NCBI GenBank assembly: GCA_004346645.1
Contig: SMDA01000005.1
Coordinates: 186,001 to 250,000 of the forward strand
DNA length: 64,000 nt
Origin: Gulbenkiania mobilis
Lineage (GTDB): Bacteria; Pseudomonadota; Gammaproteobacteria; Burkholderiales; Chromobacteriaceae
Direction of reading: 5' to 3'
Position 1 is the first letter of the stretch, and every line of letters starts with the position of its first letter. Shown piece by piece: positions 9,347 through 19,031 of this stretch. The notes under the pieces are model-generated. The model saw only the letters and a list, made by a program, of their open reading frames with translations. It did not search any database and was not told where the DNA came from. The translations under genes and the position numbers were made by a program.

Positions 9347-10393
9347 ATGAAGAAAATCCTGGTAATTGCGCCTTCGTGGGTGGGCGACAGCGTCATGGCG
9401 CAGCCACTTTACCGTCGGCTGCATGAACGGCATCCCGGTCTGGAACTGCATGTTTTCGCACCGGGGTGGACGCTGCCCCTCCTGGCCCGCATGCCGGAGG
9501 TGGCGAAGGCACATCTCAACCCCTTCGGCCACGGCCAACTGCGCCTCATCGAGCGCTGGAAAGCCGGGCGTGCGCTGGCACGCGAAGGTTACGACCAGGT
9601 CATCGTTCTGCCCAATTCGCTCAAAGCGGCGCTGATTCCTTTCTTTGCACGCATTCCGTTGCGTACCGGCTTTGTCGGCGAGTCGCGCTACGGCCTGCTC
9701 AACGACACCCGCGAGCTGGACGAAAAGCTCCTGCCGATGATGGTGGAACGCTTCTGTGCGCTGGCAGAGGACAAGGGGGTTTCGGTGCAACGGCCGATTC
9801 CCTATCCGCGACTCGCCGTGGACCGCGTCCGCCAGGAAGGGGTGCTAACCCGGTTGGGTCTGCCGTTCGACCGGCCGGTCGTGGCCTTCTGTCCGGGCGC
9901 GGAGTATGGGCCCGCCAAGCGCTGGCCTACCCGGCATTTCGCGGCTCTGGCCCAGCAGTTCCAGATGGCTGGATACGCCGTGTGGCTGTTCGGTTCGGCC
10001 AAGGACCGGGCGATCGGTGACGAGATCGCCACCTTGGCCGAAGGGGCCGCGGTAAACCTCTGTGGCGCCACCGGACTTGAGGAGGCAATTGACCTGTTGG
10101 GTCTGACCCGGCTTGCCGTGTGCAACGATTCCGGCCTCATGCATGTTGCGGCCGCGCTCGACAAGCCACTGGTGGCCCTTTACGGATCTTCCAGTCCGGA
10201 CTTCACCCCGCCGCTATCGGGGCAGGCCAGCGTGGTGTCGCTCGGCGTCGAGTGCAGTCCCTGTTTCGAACGTACTTGTCCGTTCGGCCATACCCGTTGC
10301 CTGGAAGACATGACCCCCGATCACGTATGGAATGCAGCCCAACGCTGGCTGGATGGGGCCGCACAGGTCACGCCCATCGTTCTGCACCGCTGA
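9347..10393 (+). CDS. waaF: ADP-heptose:LPS heptosyltransferase II
   Basis: 348 aa, a GT9 family glycosyltransferase that adds the second heptose to the LPS inner core at the cytoplasmic face of the inner membrane. Visible landmarks are the N-terminal KILVIAPSWVGDSVM, PNSLKAALIPF in the middle, FCPGAEYGPAKRWP, and the donor-binding NDSGLMHVAAALDKPLVALYGSSSP. I take the ATG at 9347 (MKKILVI) rather than the TTG three codons earlier. The gene indicates a Gram-negative LPS-bearing host. It is followed after 7 bases by a TetR regulator. Confidence 0.94.
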   Translation: MKKILVIAPSWVGDSVMAQPLYRRLHERHPGLELHVFAPGWTLPLLARMPEVAKAHLNPFGHGQLRLIERWKAGRALAREGYDQVIVLPNSLKAALIPFFARIPLRTGFVGESRYGLLNDTRELDEKLLPMMVERFCALAEDKGVSVQRPIPYPRLAVDRVRQEGVLTRLGLPFDRPVVAFCPGAEYGPAKRWPTRHFAALAQQFQMAGYAVWLFGSAKDRAIGDEIATLAEGAAVNLCGATGLEEAIDLLGLTRLAVCNDSGLMHVAAALDKPLVALYGSSSPDFTPPLSGQASVVSLGVECSPCFERTCPFGHTRCLEDMTPDHVWNAAQRWLDGAAQVTPIVLHR

Positions 10394-10400
10394 CAACTCT

Positions 10401-10997
10401 ATGAACAATAACGATAAAAAATCCTTCCCGCCCGAAGAGAACAGCCGCCGCATGGAGTTGGTGCGCGTTGCTGCTCGGCTGTTCCGCGACCAAGGGTATG
10501 AGCGTACCACCGTACGTGACCTAGGCCAGGCCGTGGGCCTGCAATCCGGCAGCCTGTTCTACCATTTCCGCACCAAAGAGGAGATATTGGTGGCGGTCAT
10601 GGCGCTGGGTATCACCAGCACCACCGACCAGCTCCAGCAGGCCCTGGCACTGGCGCGTTCTCCCCGGGAGAAGCTGGCTGCGCTATTTCACGTTCATCTG
10701 ACTTCGCTCCTTGGGGACAACCAGGCCGCACTGGAAGTGATGCTCTACGAATGGCGTAGCGTGTCCGAAGAAGCACGCCCCGGCCTTATCGTCCTGCGCG
10801 ACCGGTACGAGGCTCTCTGGCAGGAGGTGCTGGACGAGGCGGCTGCGGCCGGGCTGGTCAAGCCAGACACGCGTCTGTTGCGGCGAACTCTCCTGGGCAG
10901 CCTGCACTGGTCGGTGCAATGGTACCGCCGCGACGGAGCGCTGACGGTGGACCAACTGGCCGACCGCATGCTGGAACTGATCTTGCTAACACCCTGA
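10401..10997 (+). CDS. TetR/AcrR family transcriptional regulator
   Basis: 198 aa. The N-terminal helix-turn-helix domain (about residues 14-60) reads as a typical TetR one: AARLFRDQGYERTTVRDLGQAVGLQSGSLFYHF with the YHF recognition end. The C-terminal ligand-binding half is all helical and resembles the TetR_C_33/KstR2-like group linked to acyl-CoA metabolism, but I cannot name the ligand. It starts 7 bases after waaF and may be co-transcribed. No operator was recognised. Confidence 0.85.
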   Translation: MNNNDKKSFPPEENSRRMELVRVAARLFRDQGYERTTVRDLGQAVGLQSGSLFYHFRTKEEILVAVMALGITSTTDQLQQALALARSPREKLAALFHVHLTSLLGDNQAALEVMLYEWRSVSEEARPGLIVLRDRYEALWQEVLDEAAAAGLVKPDTRLLRRTLLGSLHWSVQWYRRDGALTVDQLADRMLELILLTP

Positions 10998-11076
10998 GGT
11001 GTTCCCGAAGCCGGGCACCTCTGCCGCTTGCCGGCGAGGGATCGTCGGGCTAGAAAGAAGCTGGAGGTCGTTCCGT

Positions 11077-11508
11077 ATGCCGTCTGTTTCCCGTTGTCTG
11101 CCCGCCCGCTGGCTGTGGCTGTGCGCAGGGCTCGTCTCACTCTCCGCTGGCGTGGTCGGGCTGTTCGTGCCGCTCCTCCCCACGACCGTGTTCATCCTGA
11201 TGGCGGCCGCCTGTTTCGCGCGCTCCTCACCCAGACTGCACGGCTGGCTGCTGCGTCATCCGCGCTTGGGCCCTGCCATTGTCCACTGGCAGCGCCACCG
11301 GGCGATTGCGCCGCGCGCCAAGCGACTGGCGCTGGTCAGCATGGCAGCCAGCTTCTCACTATCGCTGGCACTGCTGCCTTCGGTAGCGTGGGTGTATGTT
11401 ATTGTAGTAACGATCTGGGCGTTGCTCAGTCTGTGGATGTGGCGATTGCCGGAAATGCCCGAACCGGTCGGCATAAAAGTGGAACCTGCTTCCTCCTCCG
11501 GCGTCTAA
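11077..11508 (+). CDS. DUF454 (YbaN family) inner-membrane protein
   Basis: 143 aa. The family hallmark is clear: GLVSLSAGVVGLFVPLLPTTVFILMAAACFARSSPRLHGWLLRHPRLGPAI. There are three to four membrane segments and the function is unknown. I place the start at the ATG at 11077, preceded by GGAGG at 9-base spacing; a longer frame from 10999 has no ribosome site. The 80 bases upstream contain an imperfect inverted repeat around 10997-11019 with no T-run. Confidence 0.85.
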   Translation: MPSVSRCLPARWLWLCAGLVSLSAGVVGLFVPLLPTTVFILMAAACFARSSPRLHGWLLRHPRLGPAIVHWQRHRAIAPRAKRLALVSMAASFSLSLALLPSVAWVYVIVVTIWALLSLWMWRLPEMPEPVGIKVEPASSSGV

Positions 11509-11554
11509 TACCTGTCACCGCCTGGCGCGTCCGAAACACGAAAGCGAGGCCACC

Positions 11555-12982
11555 ATGATTTCGCCCTTGGCAGCCATCAGTACTTCTCCGGTCTATCTGC
11601 CCCGGGCAGAGAACGTGAACGCTCTGCAGCCGTCCACCCGTACCGAGCGACCGGCGGCCACCGAAAGCGTGGTTGCCCCCCCGCCTGCTTCCTCACCCAG
11701 CGACCTGCCCGCACTGGCCACCGTCCCGACCGTCAACCCGGCCGTTCAGGCGGTGGAGGACGAGCTGAACCGCCAACGCATCGACGCTACCATCACGGCT
11801 GCTGTGGCCGACACTGCACCCGAGCTTGATCTGGGCAGTGCCCCCGATGCCGTCACTACGCAGGCCGCCCTGGCCGCTGCCGCACGTCCCGATCCGGCAG
11901 CCAGAGGCGATGTGATCTTGGCACAGCCTGTGGTTGCGCAAACCGGCGCCCCGCTGGCGCGGGAGCCTGTCGAGGTAGTGGAGGCGCCACCCGCCTCACC
12001 CCAAACGCCGGATGCCGCCCCGCCCATTGAAGACCCGCTGACTACCACCACCTTGCCAGACGCGCAGACTACGCTGGCAGGTCTTGCACAGACCGTTTCC
12101 GAAGACGGGGACCCGCTGCTAAGTCTAGGTGGCGCGACCGACTCGGCCGCCACGGTGTTTGCCAATGCGGCGGCCGGCCGGCTGGAGGCCGCTGAGCTTG
12201 CCGATTCCACCGTGGGCGAAGAGGCCCGCATTGCCGAAAACCTGCGGGCAACCCTGATTGATGACCAGGCTGAGGCGCTGCGTGCCCAGAATGCCGCAGA
12301 CATTGATGAAACGCAGGCAGAACGGGCCGATGTGGCTCGCCAGCTGGACCGGCAGACGCGTTTGAACGATACCGCCAATGCCGTGCCTGCCGAAGAAACG
12401 GTCGCCTACAACACCCGCACCACCCTGCCTTTTGAGGCGCGTGGGTTGCCGCCGCTTTCGGCCAACCTCGGTGTCGAGATTGACGGGACAGCCGCCGGTT
12501 CAAGGCCTGCCGGCCGGCTCGCTGACCCGCTTCGGCCGCAGCCGGTGAGCACGGATGTAGCCGCCTCCCCTGCTCCGGGTGCCACGACGCCTTCGCCCTT
12601 GACACCGGCCGCGGCCATGCCGGTACAGACGCCGGCCGAGGTGGCGTTGGACAACGCTTTTGACCGGCGCCTGACCGACATGCAGCTGTCAGTGGGGGCT
12701 TCTTCCCCGATGTGGGTCCCGTATGCCGACCGCGGCCGTGACAATACCGTTACCGGTATCGCCCGGCCGGTGGCGGACGGTGCCGTGGCCTCCATGGCGG
12801 CTGCTCCTGCCGTGGAGGGTAATCTCGACCGCGACGTCAGGACGGATACATCGGTGGACACCACCCGGGAAGTCACGCTTTCCCCCGCGGAAACGCTCTC
12901 CGGCCAGGTGGCGGTTGAGCAGTATCAGGCGAGCCAGAGCCTGCTGCAGGCCGCGCCCCCCATTATCGAGGAGCGGGTTTGA
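11555..12982 (+). CDS. Hypothetical Ala/Pro/Thr-rich, probably disordered protein
   Basis: 475 aa, not recognised. No signal peptide, membrane segment or cysteine cluster is visible. The sequence is dominated by Ala, Pro, Thr and Asp. Roughly residues 220-275 (ARIAENLRATLIDDQAEALR onward) look helical and charged, and the rest reads as disordered. The ATG at 11555 is preceded by AAGCGAGG. A reverse GTTGGCCGAA repeat at 12457 argues that it is resident rather than recently acquired. It ends convergently with a yjfB-like gene across a shared terminator. Low-complexity proteins of this sort occur as flagellar hook-length or other motility accessories, but nothing here proves that. Confidence 0.65.
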   Translation: MISPLAAISTSPVYLPRAENVNALQPSTRTERPAATESVVAPPPASSPSDLPALATVPTVNPAVQAVEDELNRQRIDATITAAVADTAPELDLGSAPDAVTTQAALAAAARPDPAARGDVILAQPVVAQTGAPLAREPVEVVEAPPASPQTPDAAPPIEDPLTTTTLPDAQTTLAGLAQTVSEDGDPLLSLGGATDSAATVFANAAAGRLEAAELADSTVGEEARIAENLRATLIDDQAEALRAQNAADIDETQAERADVARQLDRQTRLNDTANAVPAEETVAYNTRTTLPFEARGLPPLSANLGVEIDGTAAGSRPAGRLADPLRPQPVSTDVAASPAPGATTPSPLTPAAAMPVQTPAEVALDNAFDRRLTDMQLSVGASSPMWVPYADRGRDNTVTGIARPVADGAVASMAAAPAVEGNLDRDVRTDTSVDTTREVTLSPAETLSGQVAVEQYQASQSLLQAAPPIIEERV

Positions 12983-13012
12983 TCGCCCAGCCACGCTGGC
13001 AGCACTAACAAA

Positions 13013-13036
13013 AAAGGACGCCAGAAGGCGTCCTTT
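13013..13036. terminator. Bidirectional terminator between two convergent genes
   Basis: A 10-bp perfect stem (AAAGGACGCC/GGCGTCCTTT) with the loop AGAA. The A-run on its left gives a good T-tract on the minus strand, so it mainly serves the yjfB-like gene but can also stop the plus-strand gene. Confidence 0.8.
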
Positions 13037-13052
13037 CAACAGGATAAGGTAG

Positions 13053-13244
13053 TTAGGCCGTAATGTCGATGTTCTGACCCAGATGGGCCGGATTGTTGCG
13101 GGCCTCGGGCGCTGCGATGCCCTGTATCAGCGCCAGCGTGCCTTGGGCAGCCACTTCGCTGGCACGTTTGAGCGCGAAGATCTGCACGCTCTGCGCAACC
13201 TTGGCCTGGGCCATGGCCGTGGAAAGACTGGCAATGCCGTCCAT
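13053..13244 (-). CDS. YjfB family protein (putative motility protein)
   Basis: 63 aa. It begins MDGIASLSTAMAQAKV and ends HLGQNIDITA, with the conserved NxGxxIDxxA tail typical of the YjfB family (Pfam YjfB_motility), small helical proteins associated with motile bacteria. A ribosome site (AGGGAGAA) precedes the ATG at 13244. The biochemical role is unknown. It is transcribed toward the low-complexity gene at 11555 and divergently from trxB. Confidence 0.8.
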   Translation of the reverse strand: MDGIASLSTAMAQAKVAQSVQIFALKRASEVAAQGTLALIQGIAAPEARNNPAHLGQNIDITA

Positions 13245-13301
13245 GCGTTCTCCCTATCGGCCTCATTGAAACAATCAAACGCCATGAGGGGGCCGAGTGC
13301 C

Positions 13302-14324
<1,023 letters not shown>

Positions 14325-14342
14325 GCCCCAGAGGGCCGTGAC

Positions 14343-14981
14343 TTGAAGCGCCCGCTCAAGGAACAGCTGCGCCATGCCCGGCAGCAGGTTCGCGCCCTGC
14401 GCGAATCTGCTGCCGATGCTTCGGCCAACCCGGGTGCCGCACCGCCCTCCATCCCTCTTCAGTCCGAACCCGACTTTCCCAGCCTTTTTCCGGACATCGT
14501 CCCGCTTAAGCCAAGTGGACGTCATCTGCCGGTCGTCAAAAAGCCCAGTCCACACCCCAAGCGGCAGTCCCTACATGCCCCGACGCGGGGCGACATCGAA
14601 CGCGCACTGCTGTTTGAGGCTTCACACTGGTTCGAGCCGGTCGACCAACCCCATCAGCACGCTCGCCCCGGCCAGCCGCACGGCACGCTTCGCAAGCTGC
14701 GCAATGGCCACTGGCCGGTGGCTGCAGAGCTGGATCTGCATGGACTCGACCGCCACCAGGCGCACGATGTGCTTGCTGTCTTCCTGCATCGCGCCCGTCA
14801 GCGCGGGGTGTGCGTGCGCATCATCCACGGCAAAGGCTTCGGCTCTGATGGGCAGCCGGTGCTCAAGCGCATGGTGCGTACCTGGCTTGGCCAGCACCCG
14901 GATGTGCTGGCCTTCTGCGAGACGCGGCCGGAGGATGGTGGAGGCGGGGCGGTCATGGTCCTGTTGCGCCGGCATCCATAA
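14343..14981 (+). CDS. Smr-domain protein
   Basis: 212 aa. The C-terminal half (about residues 128-210) is an Smr domain with both signature motifs, LDLHGLDRHQAHDVL and IIHGKGFGS. Stand-alone Smr proteins act as endonucleases on DNA or RNA, and recently characterised ones rescue stalled ribosomes. The N-terminal 110 residues are basic and Pro-rich. The start is probably the TTG at 14343, with AGAGGG 8 bases upstream; there is no in-frame ATG nearby. A reverse GTTGGCCGAA repeat lies at 14420. Confidence 0.85.
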   Translation: MKRPLKEQLRHARQQVRALRESAADASANPGAAPPSIPLQSEPDFPSLFPDIVPLKPSGRHLPVVKKPSPHPKRQSLHAPTRGDIERALLFEASHWFEPVDQPHQHARPGQPHGTLRKLRNGHWPVAAELDLHGLDRHQAHDVLAVFLHRARQRGVCVRIIHGKGFGSDGQPVLKRMVRTWLGQHPDVLAFCETRPEDGGGGAVMVLLRRHP

Positions 14982-15071
14982 GAATGAACATGCGCCTGTC
15001 ACCTTCGGCTGTTAATGTCGGGCTGGCTTGGTTTAAGCTTTGGATCATTCAAAACAAAAAAGGACCCATCC

Positions 15072-15524
15072 ATGCAAGGCATGCCCTGCCCCGAACTGAC
15101 GTTGCAGGCCACCTCGGGCCGCACCTTCTGCACTGCCGAGGTCGAGAAGCCCTTCGTGCTGTATTTCTACCCCAAGGACAACACCCCCGGCTGCAGCAAC
15201 GAAAGTGCGGACTTCGCCGCGCTGCATGCCGAGTTTGCCTCACTGGGTGTGACGGTATGGGGATGCTCACGTGACAGCCTGCGTTCGCACGAAAACTTCA
15301 AGGCCAAGCTCGGCCTGCCGTTCGAACTGGTGAGTGACCCCGAGGAGACCGCCTGCGAGGCGTTTGGCGTGATGAAGATGAAGAACATGTACGGCAAGCA
15401 GGTGCGGGGCATCGAGCGCAGCACCTTCGTCGTCGGGCGTGACGGCACCGTGCTCAACGCATGGCGCGGAGTGAAAGTGCCAGGTCATGCAGCGGAAGTG
15501 CTGGCGTACGTGAAGACTGTGTAA
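15072..15524 (+). CDS. bcp: Peroxiredoxin (Bcp/PrxQ family)
   Basis: 150 aa. Reduces peroxides with a peroxidatic cysteine, C41 in NTPGCSNES. The resolving cysteine that many Bcp proteins carry five residues later is missing here (SADFA), so this looks like the 1-Cys-type subgroup or one resolving elsewhere. The C-terminal RSTFVVGRDGTV segment is typical. The ATG at 15072 is preceded by AAGGA with 8-base spacing. Thioredoxin reductase lies upstream in the same direction. Confidence 0.9.
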   Translation: MQGMPCPELTLQATSGRTFCTAEVEKPFVLYFYPKDNTPGCSNESADFAALHAEFASLGVTVWGCSRDSLRSHENFKAKLGLPFELVSDPEETACEAFGVMKMKNMYGKQVRGIERSTFVVGRDGTVLNAWRGVKVPGHAAEVLAYVKTV

Positions 15525-15563
15525 CCACTGCCGCTGTCCGGGCAGCTTTCAAGGGGGTTGATC

Positions 15564-16967
15564 ATGGCTGGCCGCAAAAAGAGCAAGACCACGAAACTGT
15601 TCGTACTGGACACCAATGTCCTGCTGCACGACCCCACCTGCCTGTTCCGTTTTCAGGAGCACGATCTCTTCATCCCCATCGTGACCTTGGAAGAGCTGGA
15701 CATGCACAAGAAGGGCATGTCCGAAGTGGCGCGCAATGCGCGGCAGGCAAGCCGCTTCCTGGACGAGATCATCAGCGGGGCTGAGCAGGCCATCGAAAAC
15801 GGCATCGACCTTTCCGGCCCCAGTCGTGAGGCCGCCACCGGGCGGCTGGTGCTGCAGACCCAGGCGATTCACGGCGAGCTGCCCGCGTCGCTGCCGGTGG
15901 GCAAGGCGGACAACCAGATTCTGGGCATCGTGATGGCGCTCAAGGGCCGCGATGCCCACCGCCCCGTGATCCTGGTGTCCAAGGACATCAACATGCGCAT
16001 CAAGGCCCGTGCGCTGGGCCTGGAGGCGGAGGACTACTTCAACGACAAGGTGCTGGAGGATACCGACCTTCTCTACACCGGCATGCGGGAAATCGACAGC
16101 AGCTTCTGGGAGCGCAACGGAGGCGATCTCAAGTCCTGGCAGGAAAACGGCCGCAGCTATTACCGGCTCCGAGGGCCGGACGTGCCAGGCCTCTTTCTCA
16201 ACCAGATGTTGTGGCAGGAAGGCGAACAGCCGTTTCAGGCCCGGGTGCTTTCGGTGGAGGGCAAGGAAGCCACGCTGCAGACCCTCAAGGACTATTCGCA
16301 CGGCAAGAACAACGTCTGGGGCATCACCGCACGCAACCGCGAACAGAACTTTGCGCTCAACCTGCTGATGGACCCGGAGATCGACTTCGTCTCCCTGCTG
16401 GGCCAGGCCGGCACGGGCAAGACCCTGCTGACGCTGGCCGCCGGCCTGACGATGACCCTGGAGCAAAAGCTGTACAGCGAAATCATCATGACACGGGTGA
16501 CCGTGCCGGTGGGCGAGGACATCGGTTTCCTGCCCGGGACGGAGGAGGAGAAAATGACACCGTGGATGGGTGCGCTGGAAGACAACCTGGATGTGCTCAA
16601 CAAGAGCGACGACGACGGCGGTGACTGGGGACGGGCTGCCACGCGCGACCTGATCCGCAGCCGCATCAAGGTGAAGTCGCTTAACTTCATGCGCGGCCGC
16701 ACCTTCCTCAACAAGTACCTCATCATCGACGAGGCACAGAACCTGACGCCCAAGCAGATGAAGACTCTGATCACCCGGGCTGGCCCCGGCACCAAGGTAG
16801 TCTGCCTGGGCAACATCGCCCAGATCGACACCCCGTACCTGACCGAAGGCAGCTCCGGTCTGACGTATGTGGTAGACCGCTTCAAGGGCTGGGGGCATTC
16901 CGGCCATATCACCTTGCAGCGCGGCGAGCGCTCCCGCTTGGCCGACCATGCTGCGGAGGTGCTGTGA
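15564..16967 (+). CDS. PhoH family protein with N-terminal PIN domain
   Basis: 467 aa. The N-terminal PIN ribonuclease domain (about 8-150) starts KLFVLDTNVLLHDP and keeps acidic residues at E39/E40. The C-terminal PhoH ATPase has Walker A GQAGTGKT and Walker B YLIIDEAQN, followed by PKQMKTLITR. This is the PhoH2 (YlaK-like) architecture, reported as an RNA helicase/ribonuclease. The ATG at 15564 is preceded by AAGGGGG. Its stop overlaps the next start (TGATG), so translation is coupled to the hydrolase gene. Confidence 0.9.
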   Translation: MAGRKKSKTTKLFVLDTNVLLHDPTCLFRFQEHDLFIPIVTLEELDMHKKGMSEVARNARQASRFLDEIISGAEQAIENGIDLSGPSREAATGRLVLQTQAIHGELPASLPVGKADNQILGIVMALKGRDAHRPVILVSKDINMRIKARALGLEAEDYFNDKVLEDTDLLYTGMREIDSSFWERNGGDLKSWQENGRSYYRLRGPDVPGLFLNQMLWQEGEQPFQARVLSVEGKEATLQTLKDYSHGKNNVWGITARNREQNFALNLLMDPEIDFVSLLGQAGTGKTLLTLAAGLTMTLEQKLYSEIIMTRVTVPVGEDIGFLPGTEEEKMTPWMGALEDNLDVLNKSDDDGGDWGRAATRDLIRSRIKVKSLNFMRGRTFLNKYLIIDEAQNLTPKQMKTLITRAGPGTKVVCLGNIAQIDTPYLTEGSSGLTYVVDRFKGWGHSGHITLQRGERSRLADHAAEVL

Positions 16968-17803
16968 TGCGCGATATCCGTCTTGAGTGGGCACACTGGC
17001 CCGCCAAAGGACAGACTGCTGGAGCGCCCCCCTTGCTGTTCGTTCACGGCGCCTTCAGCGGACTGTGGTGCTGGGAGGCCAACTTCCTTCCCTGGTTTGC
17101 CGAACGGGGCTTTGATGTGTGGGCGGTGAGCCTGGAAGGGCACGCTGGCAGCTCCGGGCACGAGCGACTGGCACGGATTGGCATTTCCGACTACGTGGAC
17201 AATCTCCAGCAGGCGATCGACCGCATCGGCCAGCCACCCATCATCGTAGGTCATTCGATGGGCGGCTACGTCACGCAGGCGCTGCTGTCACGAGGTGTGG
17301 AACTGCCGGGTGTGATCATGCTTGCGGCCGTGCCGCCCTATGGGCTGACGCCCTCGGTGCTGCGTCTGCTCGGCCTGGCGCCGGGCAAGCTGATGAAGGT
17401 GCTCCTGTTCCAGCAGGGGGTATACCAGCCCTCTTCCTTCGAGCTGCGGCACCTGCTCTTCTCGCCTGCGGCGCCGGAATCTGCCACCGCGCTGATGGCC
17501 AGCCGCGAGCAACGGGAAAGTTACCGGGCGATGGTGGACATGATGCTCTGGCCGGTGTTGCCGCCCTTGCGCGCCCTGCCCCCTGCCCTAGTGCTGGGCA
17601 GCACATTGGACCAGATCGTCATGGCCCCCGACGTTTATGCTACCGCGATGCGTTTCGGCGTGGCACCGGTGTTCTTCCCTGGCATGGGGCACATGATGAT
17701 GCTGGATCAGGGGTGGCAGGATGTGGCCGAAACGATGGCCAACTGGCTCCAGACGCAATGGCCCGCCCCTGCGCCCGCGCCTGCCGGTACCGTGGAAGCC
17801 TGA
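16967..17803 (+). CDS. Alpha/beta hydrolase
   Basis: 278 aa. The N-terminal oxyanion region is LLFVHGAFSGLWCW, the nucleophile elbow is GHSMGGY (serine near residue 97), and a late His is in GMGHMMMLD. The substrate is unknown; the closest general description is lysophospholipase/esterase-like. The ATG overlaps the PhoH stop by one base. The gene ends before the double-repeat terminator at 17834. Confidence 0.85.
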   Translation: MRDIRLEWAHWPAKGQTAGAPPLLFVHGAFSGLWCWEANFLPWFAERGFDVWAVSLEGHAGSSGHERLARIGISDYVDNLQQAIDRIGQPPIIVGHSMGGYVTQALLSRGVELPGVIMLAAVPPYGLTPSVLRLLGLAPGKLMKVLLFQQGVYQPSSFELRHLLFSPAAPESATALMASREQRESYRAMVDMMLWPVLPPLRALPPALVLGSTLDQIVMAPDVYATAMRFGVAPVFFPGMGHMMMLDQGWQDVAETMANWLQTQWPAPAPAPAGTVEA

Positions 17804-17833
17804 GCACGCCTCAGTCCAGAGAGTGCAGTCACG

Positions 17834-17868
17834 AAAAGGGTTGGCCGAAGGCTTCGGCCAACCTTTTT
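17834..17868. terminator. Terminator built from two inverted GTTGGCCGAA repeats
   Basis: A copy of the repeat on the plus strand (17840-17849) and one on the minus strand (17853-17862) form a stem of about 16 bp with one mismatch and a tiny loop, followed by five T. It lies between convergent genes and can work both ways. This is the arrangement in which Neisseria DNA uptake sequences are often found. Confidence 0.85.
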
Positions 17869-17909
17869 CTTATCCGGACTAGTGTACAGCGCACAGAGAG
17901 GACACAGCG

Positions 17910-18461
17910 TCACTCTTCTTGCAGGGCGCGCTGCGCCTGGCTGCGCTCACGTTTTTTACGACGGTAGTCCCAAGGCGCGACCGGTCGTTTGTCCTGCCAC
18001 AGGCCGATGCCCTGCGAGCGGGCGGCCAGCTCAGCCGCTGCGTAGCGCGCATAGTCCACCGGGGGCTGGTTCTTGGCATAGGCACGGTAATGCCAGGCCA
18101 AACCCTGCTCGATCTGGCGCAGGTTGACGTCGGTTTCACCCAACCAGATACGGCCGACCACACGTCCATAGCGGTCCTGCTCGAAGGTTTCCACGCGTAC
18201 AGCCTGCCGGTATACCAAGTCCGAGAGGGCCTGCTTGGCTTTCTGCCCATACGGCTGGGCCTTCTCCGGAGCATCGATGAAGGCAAAGCGGATGCGGTGC
18301 TGCTGCTGAGCCAGGTCCAGCACCGTGATAGTGTCGCCATCCGCCACACCCACCACGATGCCGCGCAGGGCGTTGTCTGCGGCACAGCTGCCCAGCCCGG
18401 TAAGTAGCCCCAGCAGGATCAGTCGTCCCAACAGACGGCCCAAGGGCCAATCCAGCCTCAT
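17910..18461 (-). CDS. Thermonuclease-family (SNase-like) lipoprotein
   Basis: 183 aa. The N-terminus has a hydrophobic stretch ending LTGLGSC, a plausible lipoprotein signal with C26. The staphylococcal nuclease fold is clear: GVADGDTITV, RIRFAFIDAPEKAQPYG, FEQDRYGRVVGRI and VNLRQIEQGLAW, with the catalytic Arg, Glu and Asp positions kept. It is predicted to be exported and calcium-dependent; the substrate is probably nucleic acid. Its ATG overlaps the preceding cobalamin adenosyltransferase stop by 4 bases (ATGA). Confidence 0.88.
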   Translation of the reverse strand: MRLDWPLGRLLGRLILLGLLTGLGSCAADNALRGIVVGVADGDTITVLDLAQQQHRIRFAFIDAPEKAQPYGQKAKQALSDLVYRQAVRVETFEQDRYGRVVGRIWLGETDVNLRQIEQGLAWHYRAYAKNQPPVDYARYAAAELAARSQGIGLWQDKRPVAPWDYRRKKRERSQAQRALQEE

Positions 18462-19024
18462 CGGTCAGCCTCGTCATCGGTGCGACGAGGCTGCCATAGC
18501 ACATCGGGCTTTCCTTGCGCTCGGTTCAGGGCACGAGCCAGCACGAACAGCAGATCCGACAGCCGATTCAGGTATTGACGGGCAGCCTCCAGCCCCGGCT
18601 GCTCCCGCGTCAGGCGCACGACTGCCCGCTCTGCCCGACGGCAGACCGAACGGGCTTGATGGGCCAGCGCGGCAGATCGGCTGCCGCCCGGGAGGATGAA
18701 CTCCTTCAAAGGGGGAAGCTCAGCGTTCAGTTCGGCCAACCAAGTCTCAAGCGCGGCAATCCGGTCTTCGCCCAACGCCCGATAGCCGGGTACTGCAAGC
18801 TCGGATCCGAGATCGAAGAGGTCGTGTTGCACTCCGTTCAGGCGATCGGAGGTGGGCATGGGCAGCGGTTCGGCCAGCAGTACGCCCACCACCGAGTTGA
18901 GTTCGTCCACTTCGCCCAGTGCATCCACGCGCGGAGCATCCTTAGGCAGCCGGGTGCCATCACCCAGTCCGGTCGTGCCATCGTCACCCGTGCGGGTGAC
19001 GATGCGGGAAAGGCGGTGTCCCAT
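18458..19024 (-). CDS. PduO-type ATP:cob(I)alamin adenosyltransferase
   Basis: 188 aa. Makes adenosylcobalamin from ATP and cob(I)alamin. The PduO/ACA signature is present: VTRTGDDGTTGLGDGTR at the N-terminus, LGEVDELNS, and a C-terminal RRAERAVVRL...YLNRLSDLLFVLAR block. I take the ATG at 19024 (MGHRLSR); the frame upstream is not protein-like. It is followed by the SNase gene in ATGA overlap and preceded after 7 bases by the unknown 655-aa gene, so the run pepA-holC-unknown-adenosyltransferase-nuclease is one operon. A reverse GTTGGCCGAA repeat lies at 18731. Confidence 0.92.
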   Translation of the reverse strand: MGHRLSRIVTRTGDDGTTGLGDGTRLPKDAPRVDALGEVDELNSVVGVLLAEPLPMPTSDRLNGVQHDLFDLGSELAVPGYRALGEDRIAALETWLAELNAELPPLKEFILPGGSRSAALAHQARSVCRRAERAVVRLTREQPGLEAARQYLNRLSDLLFVLARALNRAQGKPDVLWQPRRTDDEADR

Positions 19025-19031
19025 CGTTCGT

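Noticed and set aside
10996-11021. Inverted repeat after the TetR gene as a terminator or operator
   Set aside because: The arms are imperfect and there is no T-run or promoter overlap, so it could be chance.
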